A stretch of 64,000 nt of DNA from [Erwinia] mediterraneensis. Lineage in GTDB: Bacteria; Pseudomonadota; Gammaproteobacteria; Enterobacterales; Enterobacteriaceae. A model generated the notes under the pieces. The model searched no databases and was not told the origin of the DNA. It saw only the letters and a list, made by a program, of their open reading frames with translations. Location of the stretch: assembly GCF_900604315.1 (NCBI RefSeq), contig NZ_LR026978.1, positions 1,137,527-1,201,526 on the forward strand, read 5' to 3'. This document shows positions 41,940-50,729 of the stretch, one piece after another. Each line of letters starts with the position of its first letter. Position 1 is the first letter of the stretch. Position numbers and translations under genes: made by a program.

Positions 41940-44483
41940 GTGAAGTTCGTAAAGTATTTATTGATTCTTGCAGTGTGTTGCATCTTGTTGGGTGCGGGCT
42001 CGATTTACGGTCTGTACAAATATATCGAGCCACAGCTGCCCGATGTGAATACGCTGAAAGATATCCGTTTGCAAACCCCAATGCAGATCTACAGTGCTGA
42101 TGGCGAACTGATCGCTCAGTACGGTGAAAAACGTCGCATTCCGCTGACATTAGAGCAGATGCCGCCCGAGCTGATACAGGCGTTTGTCGCCACTGAAGAC
42201 AGCCGTTTTTATGAGCATCACGGCGTTGACCCGTTGGGCATCTTCCGTGCGGTGAGCGTGGCGCTGGTATCCGGTCATGCGTCGCAGGGTGCAAGTACCA
42301 TTACTCAGCAGCTGGCGCGTAACTTCTTCCTCAGCCCTGAGCGCACGCTGTTACGTAAAATCAAAGAGGCTTTTCTCGCTATTCGTATTGAGCAACTGCT
42401 GACGAAAGATGAAATTCTGGAACTTTATCTCAACAAAATTTATCTCGGCTATCGCGCTTACGGTGTGGGTGCGGCGGCACAGGTCTATTTTGGTAAGTCC
42501 GTTGACCAGCTGTCACTGAGCGAAATCGCGTTGATTGCGGGCCTGCCGAAAGCGCCTTCAACATTTAACCCGCTCTACTCGCCTGAGCGCGCCCTGTCGC
42601 GGCGCAATGTGGTGCTGGGCCGTATGCTTGATCAGCACTACATCACGCAGCAGGAGTACGATGAGACGCGTGCGATGCCGCTGGAAGCGCACTATCACGG
42701 TCCGGAGATTGCCTTTTCTGCGCCCTATCTGAGCGAAATGGTGCGTCAGGAGATGGTGAAGCGTTACGGTGAAAACGCCTATACCGATGGCTATAAGGTT
42801 TACACCACTGTGTCCCGTAAGCTGCAGCAGGCGGCGCAGGATGCCGTGCGTAACAATGTTATCGCTTACGACATGCGTCACGGCTATCGTGGCCCGACCC
42901 AGGTGCTGTGGCGGGTAGGTGAGCCTGCGCTGGGCACCACAGAAATCCTGAAGGCGCTGAAAGATCTGCCTGTTTATGGTCCGCTTTTCCCCGCCGTGGT
43001 AACCAGCGCAAACAGCAACGAAGCCACCGCCATTATGAAAGATGGCAGCAGCGTGGCGCTGACGCTGAACAGCGTACGCTGGGCGCGCGCCTATAAGTCC
43101 GACACCCTGCAGGGCCCGACGCCAAAAAGCGTGACTCAGGTGCTGCAGCCTGGCCAGCAGATCTGGGTACGCAAGGTTGACAACAACTGGTGGCTGGCTC
43201 AGGTACCTGACGTGAACTCGGCGCTGGTCTCGCTTAATCCTGAAGATGGTGCCGTGCGGGCGCTGGTCGGTGGTTTCGATTTCAGTCAGAGCATGTTTAA
43301 CCGCGCCACCCAGGCGTTGCGTCAGGTGGGCTCAAACATCAAGCCGTTCCTCTATACCGCCGCTATGGATCGCGGCCTGACGCTGGCCTCCATTCTGAAC
43401 GATGTGCCTATTTCGCGCTGGGATGCAGGTGCCGGTGCCGACTGGCGGCCAAAAAACTCACCCGCGGTATATGATGGCCCGATTCGTCTGCGCCAGGGGC
43501 TGGGACAGTCGAAGAACGTGGTGATGGTACGTGCGATGCGCGCCATGGGCGTCGATTACGCAGCGCAGTATCTGCAACGCTTCGGCTTCCCGGCGGCCAA
43601 TATTGTTCGTACCGAATCGCTGGCGCTGGGCGCAGCTTCGTTTACCCCGATGCAGGTGGCGCGCGGCTATGCGGTCATGGCTAACGGCGGTTTCCTGATC
43701 GACCCTTACTTCATCAAAAGGATCGAGAATGAACAGGGTGACGTGGTATTCGAAGCGAAACCGAAAATTGCCTGTCCACAGTGCAATCTGCCAGTGGTCT
43801 ATGGCGAGACACAAAAAGCGCTCTCTTTGAATGAAGAGAGTGTGGAGAACGTGGCGGTATCGGGCCAGGCGCCGAATCCGGCGGTTCCGCAGCCCGGACT
43901 GGCGCAGGTCAGCGCACAGCCAGAGCAGGAATATGCGCCGCACGTGATTAATACCCCGCTGGCGTTCCTGATTAAGAGCGCTCTGAACACCAATATTTTT
44001 GGCGAACCAGGCTGGCAGGGAACCGGCTGGCGTGCCGCGCGCGATTTAAAACGCAATGACATCGGCGGTAAAACCGGGACCACCAACAGTTCGCGCGATG
44101 CCTGGTTTTCTGGCTACGGCCCGGAAACTGTGACCTCGGTGTGGATTGGTTTTGACGATGCGCGACGTAATTTGGGCCGTAGCAGCGCCTCGGGCGCGAT
44201 TAAAGATCAGATTTCCGGTTATGAGGGCGGCGCGAAAAGTGCCCAGCCTGCCTGGGATGATTACATGAAGGTGGCGCTGGATGGGATCCCTGAGCAGCCG
44301 CTCACACCGCCGGAAGGTGTTGTTACGGTCAATATCGATCGTCGTACCGGCAAACTGGCTAACGGCAGCGGCAATACCCGTCAGGAATATTTTATCGATG
44401 GCACGCAGCCGAAAGAGTATTCCGTACAGGATGTGGGCACCACCATTATGGATACCGGTGGCGAAAGTCAGGAGCTGTTCTGA
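41940..44483 (+). CDS. mrcA: Penicillin-binding protein 1A (bifunctional peptidoglycan synthase)
   Basis: Inner-membrane class A PBP that polymerises glycan and cross-links peptides. It has 847 residues. The membrane anchor is residues 6-28. The GT51 transglycosylase catalytic Glu86 lies in ATEDSRFYEHHGVD, and an OB-like insert domain follows. The transpeptidase has Ser465 in GSNIKPFLY (SxxK), an SxN-type motif near residue 523 (SKNV) and Lys711 in KTGT. These positions match E. coli PBP1A. It is divergent from hofM and is followed by two strong hairpins before the accessory island. Confidence 0.98.
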   Translation: MKFVKYLLILAVCCILLGAGSIYGLYKYIEPQLPDVNTLKDIRLQTPMQIYSADGELIAQYGEKRRIPLTLEQMPPELIQAFVATEDSRFYEHHGVDPLGIFRAVSVALVSGHASQGASTITQQLARNFFLSPERTLLRKIKEAFLAIRIEQLLTKDEILELYLNKIYLGYRAYGVGAAAQVYFGKSVDQLSLSEIALIAGLPKAPSTFNPLYSPERALSRRNVVLGRMLDQHYITQQEYDETRAMPLEAHYHGPEIAFSAPYLSEMVRQEMVKRYGENAYTDGYKVYTTVSRKLQQAAQDAVRNNVIAYDMRHGYRGPTQVLWRVGEPALGTTEILKALKDLPVYGPLFPAVVTSANSNEATAIMKDGSSVALTLNSVRWARAYKSDTLQGPTPKSVTQVLQPGQQIWVRKVDNNWWLAQVPDVNSALVSLNPEDGAVRALVGGFDFSQSMFNRATQALRQVGSNIKPFLYTAAMDRGLTLASILNDVPISRWDAGAGADWRPKNSPAVYDGPIRLRQGLGQSKNVVMVRAMRAMGVDYAAQYLQRFGFPAANIVRTESLALGAASFTPMQVARGYAVMANGGFLIDPYFIKRIENEQGDVVFEAKPKIACPQCNLPVVYGETQKALSLNEESVENVAVSGQAPNPAVPQPGLAQVSAQPEQEYAPHVINTPLAFLIKSALNTNIFGEPGWQGTGWRAARDLKRNDIGGKTGTTNSSRDAWFSGYGPETVTSVWIGFDDARRNLGRSSASGAIKDQISGYEGGAKSAQPAWDDYMKVALDGIPEQPLTPPEGVVTVNIDRRTGKLANGSGNTRQEYFIDGTQPKEYSVQDVGTTIMDTGGESQELF

Positions 44484-44487
44484 TATC

Positions 44488-44521
44488 ACTGACCGGCATG
44501 AACCCTTTCCTGCCGGTCAGT
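44488..44521 (+). terminator. Stem-loop immediately after mrcA
   Basis: ACTGACCGGCA (44488-44498) pairs with TGCCGGTCAGT (44511-44521) over a 12-base loop. There is no T-run, so it probably works with the next hairpin. Confidence 0.55.
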
Positions 44522-44527
44522 CACGTG

Positions 44528-44579
44528 AAAAAAGCGATAGCGTAATATGGGATCTTCCTGAACACGCTATCGCTTTTTT
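44528..44579. terminator. Bidirectional terminator between mrcA and the island
   Basis: A 16-bp perfect stem, AAAAAAGCGATAGCGT (44528-44543) with its complement (44564-44579), has A-run and T-run edges usable on both strands. It separates mrcA from the convergent minus-strand island genes. Confidence 0.85.
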
Positions 44580-44685
44580 ATTTGTGGCTCGGTGGGTCAG
44601 CGGCAGGCGTTCCGATACGTCCTTTCGTTTGCTAAGCGCTGCGCTTCACACTTTTTTTCTGCAGCAGTTTAAACGGCAAAGAGAT

Positions 44686-45081
44686 TCAAAATCTGTAATG
44701 TAAATAATAAAAGTGTTTTTCCCTGTAACCCATGGCCATACATTGATAATAATATGTCCAGTATGCATAAGATTCTTCAGTAAAATCAGTGGACTCCATA
44801 GCGCATTTCTCTAAGAGGTAATTTTCCCACTTATGCTTTTCTACAGGGGCAATGCGTTCAAAAAGTGACAACTGGCTGATTTCGGACTCTCTGGCATTGT
44901 CGACAAAAACTGTCCATGCTTCTTCATAACGCTTCTTTTCTTCATGCATCTTTTCATTCATGCATTCGCGGATTTCTGCGGAAATTCCCATATCGTAACA
45001 TTCGGGATATGGACTTACCGTATTATCATCAGCAAATAAAGAAACAGGTAAAAAAGATAAAATTAAAATATTTATTTTCAC
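44686..45081 (-). CDS. LprI-like (DUF1311) secreted protein, orphan copy 2
   Basis: A 131-residue protein from a GTG start with Sec signal peptide MKINILILSFLPVSLFA (cleavage before DDN). The mature part is charged and helical, with the LprI/DUF1311-like pattern ECMNEKMHEEKKRYEEAW and WENYLLEKCAMES...YYQC. Four cysteines (28, 40, 93, 114) have exactly the same spacing (12, 53, 21) as in its paralogue at 45525-45938. LprI-type domains include lysozyme inhibitors. It lies two bases after a decayed muramidase copy, so I infer an immunity gene kept after loss of its effector. AT-rich, unlike the flanking backbone. Confidence 0.7.
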   Translation of the reverse strand: MKINILILSFLPVSLFADDNTVSPYPECYDMGISAEIRECMNEKMHEEKKRYEEAWTVFVDNARESEISQLSLFERIAPVEKHKWENYLLEKCAMESTDFTEESYAYWTYYYQCMAMGYREKHFYYLHYRF

Positions 45082-45083
45082 TT

Positions 45084-45500
45084 TTATATCTCCAGCAGGA
45101 AGCCTATCCTGTCTCTAACTCGCTCATAACCCATGAATAATGGGTCGTTATTTATATAAATTATAACTTCCCTTCTTTTATTATTACTGCACGCCCCGGC
45201 GAATCCTAAATGCATTAATCCCTGAAACTGTACATCAATAAAGACCTCTTTGATTTTCACATCAACATCTTTCCATCGGACTTTATTTTTATTTTTTACT
45301 CTTCTTCTGTAATAAGATTCTGCAATCAAAACCTATTTTTGTTAACTATTTTCGCACAACCTGAGCTGATTTTCTTTACTGATAACCCCCATTTCCTTCC
45401 GATTATTCTTAGCAAACTTCAGCGCCGCACAATGTTTGAGCATCGTGCCATCCGCAATGTATCTCCTGTTCAGCCAGAATGCCATCCCGGATATAAAAAC
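45084..45500 (-). pseudogene. Decayed second copy of the pesticin-like muramidase
   Basis: The minus strand aligns with residues of about 67-201 of the intact muramidase gene at 45935-46540. Shared segments include ADG..L..C.A.KF.KNNR, GVISKE.QL and RRRVKNKNK. Codons for Tyr114 and Tyr117 of the intact copy have become TAA (45342-45344) and TAG (45333-45335), in the same frame and with no length change. Above about 45460 the frame is also disturbed. The part encoding the catalytic E13/T44/D50 is gone, since only 24 bp separate this remnant from the next gene. An 81-codon ORF (45084-45329, TTG start) is what remains open. Confidence 0.8.
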
Positions 45501-45524
45501 CCGCCGGATATAACTCACATAACT

Positions 45525-45938
45525 TCACGGGAAATTGTAATTACTGTAGTATTCTCCTTTCGCTTTATATTCCAGCGCCTGGCATTGATAGAACGTCAGC
45601 CAGTAACCATAGGAGTCAGGTAAATAACTCGAAGATTGCATTTCACATTTATTAAGCACATATTTTTCCCATAATCTTTTTTCTTTTTCTGCAGCCATTT
45701 TAAAACGGTGGGGTTGAAGGACTCCTGCATCACGGGAATTTTTTAAAAATGCCCTCCTGGCCTCTTCGTAACTTTTTTTCTCATCTGCATACTTCTGCGC
45801 TATACACCCCTGAGTTTCACCTGAAAGTTCCAACGCATAACAATCCCGGTAAGGCAAAGAAGTGACATCAATTTTCTGAGCATGTAATTCTGATGAAACC
45901 ACTATAAAAACCAAATATAAAACAGCAATCCTCCTCAT
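45525..45938 (-). CDS. LprI-like (DUF1311) secreted protein, probable immunity to the muramidase
   Basis: A 137-residue protein with Sec signal peptide MRRIAVLYLVFIVVSSELHA, cleaved near residue 20; it has no lipobox Cys. The mature domain has four cysteines (33, 45, 98, 119) and the LprI-like features GCIAQKYADEKKSYEEARRA and LWEKYVLNKCEMQ...FYQC. Its ATG overlaps the muramidase stop by four bases (ATGA), a tight effector-immunity arrangement. A periplasmic location would let it neutralise a peptidoglycan-cleaving enzyme arriving from a neighbour. Function is inferred from family, location and coupling; no experimental relative is claimed. Confidence 0.72.
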   Translation of the reverse strand: MRRIAVLYLVFIVVSSELHAQKIDVTSLPYRDCYALELSGETQGCIAQKYADEKKSYEEARRAFLKNSRDAGVLQPHRFKMAAEKEKRLWEKYVLNKCEMQSSSYLPDSYGYWLTFYQCQALEYKAKGEYYSNYNFP

Positions 45939-46540
45939 TCCTGCCCCCTGATTAAGTGAGGTATTCTTTTCCGGTGACTTTCATAACTAATAATTTTTTC
46001 ATCATTTTCTATATAGCGGATAACCGCCAGCGGGTCATTACCACTGACCGTTTCTGCAAACTTTATCGACATTAACCCCTGATAGTAAACATCAATGAAA
46101 ACATCCTTAATTCTTTCATTAAGATCTTCCCAACGGGTTTTATTTTTGTTTTTTACTCTGCGTCTGTAGAAATATTCTGCACGCAGAGCATATTCCCTGT
46201 AACTATTTTCGAATAATTTAAGCTGACTCTCTTTACTGATAACGCCAATTTCCTCCCGATTATTCTTAACAAACTTCATCGCCTCGCAATATCTTAGCGT
46301 CGCGCCATCGGCTATCTTTTTTGCCTGTTCGACCGGGATACCGGCGCGGATAAGGTCATTTAATACCTGAGGCCGGGTGCGGTTACCCATATCGTAGCCC
46401 CGGCCGATGGTGACGCCTGAACCGTCAGAAGCACACTGGCCTGCATTACCTGGGTAATGAATTTTCCGTGAGAAATGTCTGCTGTTAACGCGATCGTTAC
46501 CTTCAGCTCTGAACGTCAGCAATCCTGCTTTGGGTTCCAT
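45935..46540 (-). CDS. Pesticin-like (T4-lysozyme-fold) muramidase, probable antibacterial effector
   Basis: A 201-residue protein with no signal peptide. The start GLLTFRAEGND and the later SGVTIGRGYDMGNRT match the pesticin C-terminal muramidase pattern. Candidate catalytic residues are Glu13, Thr44 and Asp50; the T-to-D spacing of six equals that of pesticin (T201/D207), with a Glu before both. The C-terminal half is helical and basic (YRRRVKNKNK). In-frame TGA two codons upstream of the ATG fixes this start, so no translocation, PAAR, VgrG or colicin receptor domain is fused. It could be a type VI cargo effector or an effector domain separated from a carrier. The following LprI-like gene overlaps it. 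Confidence 0.72.
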   Translation of the reverse strand: MEPKAGLLTFRAEGNDRVNSRHFSRKIHYPGNAGQCASDGSGVTIGRGYDMGNRTRPQVLNDLIRAGIPVEQAKKIADGATLRYCEAMKFVKNNREEIGVISKESQLKLFENSYREYALRAEYFYRRRVKNKNKTRWEDLNERIKDVFIDVYYQGLMSIKFAETVSGNDPLAVIRYIENDEKIISYESHRKRIPHLIRGQE

Positions 46541-46877
46541 ATTTCAATTATCCCTGATTGAAATAACATAAAGACTGAATACGCTGCCATTATTCCCTGC
46601 ACAGGAAACAAGACAGCAGAATGATATAATTATCTTTCCCGCACGAGAACAAATAACCAGGAATAAGAAATTATTTTTTATACGCAGTAAGCCAGCTAAC
46701 TTTTAAAAAGAGAATTATTATTTAATAACTAAATAGCTTTATTTCGATTTAAAAGGGCGGCATGTGCGTCAGGAAGTCTCAGGGTAAAGCGCTAACCTGT
46801 TATACCGCCCGCACAAAAGCGGGCCTGGGGGCTTTTCATTTCTTAACAGCACGTCAGTGTGCCGTGCTGTTGTCAGC
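46541..46877. other. AT-rich intergenic region between the island and nudE
   Basis: A 337-bp space, strongly AT-rich from 46541 to about 46760, with no ORF that looks real. It should contain the promoter of the muramidase gene; only a weak AGGGATAATTGAAAT leader is seen before its ATG. GCCCGC (46807-46812) and GCGGGC (46819-46824) form a short hairpin on the nudE side, possibly the nudE 3' end. No tRNA, direct repeat or transposon end was found at the island edges. Confidence 0.5.
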
Positions 46878-47444
46878 TCAGTAAGCGATCCTGCCCTGCT
46901 TCACCAGCCATTCGCGTACCAGAAACAGGGCGCTGACATTACGCGCTTCACGAAAATCGGGCTCTTCCAGCAACGCCAGCAGGTTATTCAGCGGCCAGCG
47001 GTGCACGATCAGCGGCTCAGGTTCATCCCCTTCCAGCTTCTCTTCATAAAGCCCTTCCGCTACCACAATATTCATTTTGCTGGAGAAATAAGACGGGGCC
47101 ATGGTCAGTTTGCCCAGCGCCTCAAGCTCACGGGCACCGAAGCCCACCTCTTCCTTAAGTTCCCGCTCGGCAGCCTCAAAAACGCTCTCACCCGGATCAA
47201 TGAGCCCCTTCGGGAAACCGAGTTCATAGGTCTCCAGCCCAACGGCATACTCCTGAATCAGCAGCAGATGATCGTCAATCACCGGGACAATCATTACCGC
47301 TTCGCGCTCCGAAGGTTTCATGCGCTCATAAACGCGACGCGCACCGTTGCTGAAAGCCAGATCGACCGCTTCAATAGTAAACAACCGGGAGCGAGCCACC
47401 GCTTCCACGTTGAGGATGTCGGGTTTTTTCAGAGTCGTTTTCAT
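46878..47444 (-). CDS. nudE: ADP compounds hydrolase NudE
   Basis: Nudix hydrolase that cleaves Ap3A, ADP-ribose and NADH. The ATG at 47444, nine bases after GAGG, gives 188 residues starting MKTTLKKPDILNVEAVARSR. The Nudix box is GLIDPGESVFEAAERELKEE (about residues 86-105), followed by VGFG. The upstream 19-residue extension has no family match. Normally adjacent to mrcA; here the muramidase island lies between. Confidence 0.96.
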   Translation of the reverse strand: MKTTLKKPDILNVEAVARSRLFTIEAVDLAFSNGARRVYERMKPSEREAVMIVPVIDDHLLLIQEYAVGLETYELGFPKGLIDPGESVFEAAERELKEEVGFGARELEALGKLTMAPSYFSSKMNIVVAEGLYEEKLEGDEPEPLIVHRWPLNNLLALLEEPDFREARNVSALFLVREWLVKQGRIAY

Positions 47445-47845
47445 ATCAGCCTCAAACTTAGCACAATCCTGTGATGCGATGACGCGCGGGGTAAACAGCA
47501 TACAGAAGCATGCCTCATTGTACGACAGCCAGCGCGCTCTGCTAATACTGGCATAACTTTGCCTGTCAGCTCACAACTTCTTGTATTTCCAGGTATAAAA
47601 ACAGTACAGTGTCAATAAAAAATGGCAAAATTAAGAATAGACCGATATTTAATTGAGAGATCGACAGGTAACCTTTCAACAAGGCTTGTTATGTTGCATT
47701 ATAAAATTATGATTTTGCGCGCTATTTCATCCTTCGGCCAGCTTGCCAGGATTATTTGTCCCCGCCAAAATTGACCTCAACAAGTGGCGTCATCTGGAGT
47801 ATGCGGTTAACGTGAAGGCGGTATTTTGGCTGGATTGAACAAAGC
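47445..47845. other. Divergent nudE-igaA intergenic region
   Basis: A 401-bp space, AT-rich between about 47580 and 47740, holding the promoters of nudE and igaA. No coding region is convincing. No operator could be assigned with confidence; a partial LexA-like half-site near 47597 lacks its left half. Confidence 0.4.
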
Positions 47846-49996
47846 ATGAGCACAATATTGATGATTCTGGCAGTTGTGCTGGCCGGTTCAATTCTGGCAG
47901 GCATCGGGTTCTGGTACGCTATGCGGCATCGTCCGCCGTTGGCGAAACCGCTGCCGTTTATCAGTCCTCCCCATCGCAAACTCACCAGCGAAGAGCGCAG
48001 CGCGGTAGAAAAATATGTCGCCACGCTCGGTAACAGCAGTAAAGTGCGTCGCGGCAAGGTCGCCGCACCCGGCGAAGCACAGCTCACCACGGAAAGTCTC
48101 GCGCTCACCTCCCAGAGTAATAATGTTTATCCCGTCACGCGTGCGATTACCCGCTATGGCCTTTCTACCGACGATCCACGTACCTGGCGCTACTATCTCG
48201 ATGCGGTTGAAGTGCATTTGCCCCCTCTCTGGGAGCAGTACATCGCCGACGAAAACTATGTTGAGCTGATAAAAACGCAATCCATGCCGCTGGTGATCTC
48301 TCTGAATGGTCACTCGCTGGTGAACTATGCGGTGGAACAGCCGGCGCTGCCGCCACTGGTGCGTCCGCTGTCGACTAATGCCTCGATACGCAAAGAAGAG
48401 AGTGAAAACGTCGAGCTGCTACAGGTGCGCAAAGAGACGCCGGAAGAGTATGCCCTTTCCCGTCCTGACGGCACGCGTGAAGCGCTGACCATCAGTTTCG
48501 CATTCCTGCTGTTTTTTATCAGCCTGCTGGTGCCGGGTTCCATGATGGGCTGGCTGATGATGCTGGGTGCCGCCATGATTGGCGTCAGCCTGTGGTTTCT
48601 GTTCCGGTTTCCTGGCGAGAAAGGCCTGCGCGAGATCCATTGCCTGCGCGGCGCGCCGAAACGCTGGGGGCTGTTTGGCGAATCGAATCAGGGACAAAGC
48701 AATATTTCGCTCGGCATTATCGACCTGATCTACCCTCCGCACTGGCAACCTTACGTCGCCCATGACCTGGGCCAGGTGACCGATGTGGAGATCTACCTGA
48801 ATCGGCAGGTTGTCCGTCAGGGACGTTTTCTGTCGTTGCAGGATGAAGTGCGTAATTTCCCGCTACAGCGCTGGCGTAAAAATGTGGTGCTGGCCTGTGG
48901 TTCGCTGCTGGTGCTGGCGCTGCTGATCAGCTGGATCCCCCTCAGCATGCCGCTCAAGCTGAGTCTCGCCTGGATAAAAGGCACTGAGAGCATTGAGGTA
49001 AACAGCGTCGAACAGCTGGCGGCGATGCCGTTAAATATTGGCGACAACCTGAAAGTAAACGGCACCGGCATGTGCTCAGTACCAGGCAACTACCAGAGCA
49101 ACCGTAGCTATGCTTATATGCCTTTCGACTGCTCCGCCATCTACTGGAATAACGCGGCTCCCCTGCCCCAGCCGCAATCCGATATTATCGATAAAGCCTC
49201 AGCGCTGCTGTCGATCACCAATAAGCAACTGCACCCGGAAACCAATACCGATCCCAAGCTGAATCCGCAGCTGGCGTCGGCAATCCAGAAGTCAGGCATG
49301 ATTCTGCTGGATGATTTCTCTGATCTGGTGCTGAAAACGCAGGATCTCTGTAATCAGCAGCAGGATTGCGTTCGCCTGAAAAACGCTCTGGTGAATCTCG
49401 GGAATGCCAAAGATTGGGATACGCTGGTCCAGCGCGCCGAATCGGGCCAGCTCAACGGGATGAATGTACTGCTGCGGCCGGTGAGCGCTGAGGCGCTGGA
49501 AAACCTGGTCAATACCGCTACATCGACCTTCTTCTTCCGGGAAACGCGCCGCGCGGCGGAAAATCTTAACAGTCCCCCACCTGGCGGCTTCCTGGTGATG
49601 AGCGATGAAGGTCATCAGCTGGTCAGTCAGCCGCAGCCAACGGTGTCGCTGTTTGATCTCGACGCGCCTGCGCAATGGAACGAACTTCAACGTATGGCCG
49701 GTATGTTGCTGCATACGCCCTTTGCAGCCCACGGCATCATTACCGGCCTTTCTACCGATGCCAATGGCACTCTGCATATTGCTCTGCATAATGAGCCTGA
49801 TGCGCTGGCGCTGTGGCGTTATCTCGCCACCTCGCTGCTGCTGTTTGCGCTGATTGTCTGCACCCTGGCAAACGCGCTGCTGGCGCTGCGCCGTATCCAT
49901 CGTAACCGCCTGCGTATGGCGGATATCCAGCAATATTACGACAAATGCTTTAACCATCATCTCGGCACTATGCAGAGCGTGCGCTCGTTATTCTGA
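47846..49996 (+). CDS. igaA: Rcs phosphorelay inhibitor IgaA
   Basis: Inner-membrane protein that restrains the Rcs envelope-stress system by contacting RcsD and receives the signal from RcsF; essential in Salmonella when Rcs is functional. It has 716 residues. Membrane segments are visible near 4-24, 210-250 (two, SFAFLLFFISLLVPGSMMGW and onward), 346-366 and 658-680, with cytoplasmic domains between and a large periplasmic domain at about 370-655 containing four or so cysteines. Segments such as REIHCLRGAPKRWGLFGESN match E. coli IgaA/YrfF. Confidence 0.96.
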   Translation: MSTILMILAVVLAGSILAGIGFWYAMRHRPPLAKPLPFISPPHRKLTSEERSAVEKYVATLGNSSKVRRGKVAAPGEAQLTTESLALTSQSNNVYPVTRAITRYGLSTDDPRTWRYYLDAVEVHLPPLWEQYIADENYVELIKTQSMPLVISLNGHSLVNYAVEQPALPPLVRPLSTNASIRKEESENVELLQVRKETPEEYALSRPDGTREALTISFAFLLFFISLLVPGSMMGWLMMLGAAMIGVSLWFLFRFPGEKGLREIHCLRGAPKRWGLFGESNQGQSNISLGIIDLIYPPHWQPYVAHDLGQVTDVEIYLNRQVVRQGRFLSLQDEVRNFPLQRWRKNVVLACGSLLVLALLISWIPLSMPLKLSLAWIKGTESIEVNSVEQLAAMPLNIGDNLKVNGTGMCSVPGNYQSNRSYAYMPFDCSAIYWNNAAPLPQPQSDIIDKASALLSITNKQLHPETNTDPKLNPQLASAIQKSGMILLDDFSDLVLKTQDLCNQQQDCVRLKNALVNLGNAKDWDTLVQRAESGQLNGMNVLLRPVSAEALENLVNTATSTFFFRETRRAAENLNSPPPGGFLVMSDEGHQLVSQPQPTVSLFDLDAPAQWNELQRMAGMLLHTPFAAHGIITGLSTDANGTLHIALHNEPDALALWRYLATSLLLFALIVCTLANALLALRRIHRNRLRMADIQQYYDKCFNHHLGTMQSVRSLF

Positions 49997-50047
49997 CCCT
50001 CAGGCATCTGTGCTACCCTGTCGCCCTCTTTTTGCCTGGGGGTTAAC

Positions 50048-50716
50048 ATGGCCGTGACGCTGAACTGGTCAGACATTGATACCGTGCTGCTCGATATGGA
50101 CGGCACTCTGCTGGATCTCGCCTTTGACCGCCACTTCTGGCTGGAACATGTTCCCGAATCGCTGAGCCGCGCACGCGCCATTACGTTGGCGGAAGCGCAC
50201 CAGCTGATTGCACAAAAGTATCAGGCCGTGGCGCATACGCTAAACTGGTATTGTCTGGACTATTGGTCGCAGGAACTGGCGCTGGACATTCGCGCCATGA
50301 CGCGGGAAAAAGGCAGCCTTGCCGCATTGCGTGACGATACGCTGCCCTTTTTACAGGCACTGCGGCGCGCCGGTAAGCGCACCATCCTGCTGACCAATGC
50401 GCATCCTTATAACCTGGAAATCAAGCTGGCCGAGACCGGATTAGCGGCACACCTTGATTTATTGCTTTCTACCCATACCTTTGGCTATCCGAAAGAAGAC
50501 CAACGTTTATGGCAGGCAGTGCAACAGCATACGGGTTTCGACAGCGCGCGTACCTTGTTTATCGATGACAGCGAACCAATTCTGGATGCCGCCCGACAGT
50601 GGGGTATCCGCTGGTGCCTGGGCGTCAGCAATCCCGACTCCGGTCGGCCTGATCAATCCTTTCTGCGCCATCAGGCTGTGCGGGATTATCGGCAGCTGAG
50701 CCATTCGTTGTCGTGA
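50048..50716 (+). CDS. yrfG: GMP/IMP nucleotidase (HAD family) YrfG
   Basis: Cytoplasmic HAD phosphatase of 222 residues; E. coli YrfG dephosphorylates GMP and IMP. Motif I is LLDMDGTLLDLAFD (nucleophile Asp near residue 17), motif II ILLTNAH, motif III lysine in GYPKEDQRLW, motif IV LFIDDSEPILDAA. It follows igaA by 51 bp and precedes hslR by 13 bp, in a likely yrfG-hslR-hslO operon. Confidence 0.94.
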   Translation: MAVTLNWSDIDTVLLDMDGTLLDLAFDRHFWLEHVPESLSRARAITLAEAHQLIAQKYQAVAHTLNWYCLDYWSQELALDIRAMTREKGSLAALRDDTLPFLQALRRAGKRTILLTNAHPYNLEIKLAETGLAAHLDLLLSTHTFGYPKEDQRLWQAVQQHTGFDSARTLFIDDSEPILDAARQWGIRWCLGVSNPDSGRPDQSFLRHQAVRDYRQLSHSLS

Positions 50717-50729
50717 GTCAGGAGTAACC

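Noticed and set aside
44580..46760. Direct repeats, tRNA fragment or transposon ends at the borders of the muramidase island
   Set aside because: I compared the two flanks by eye and found no shared repeat, inverted terminal repeat, integrase or transposase gene.
47587..47606. LexA-box-like sequence near nudE-igaA (right half matches the umuDC operator)
   Set aside because: The left CTG half is replaced by CAG-like bases, so the required CTGT-N8-ACAG symmetry is absent.
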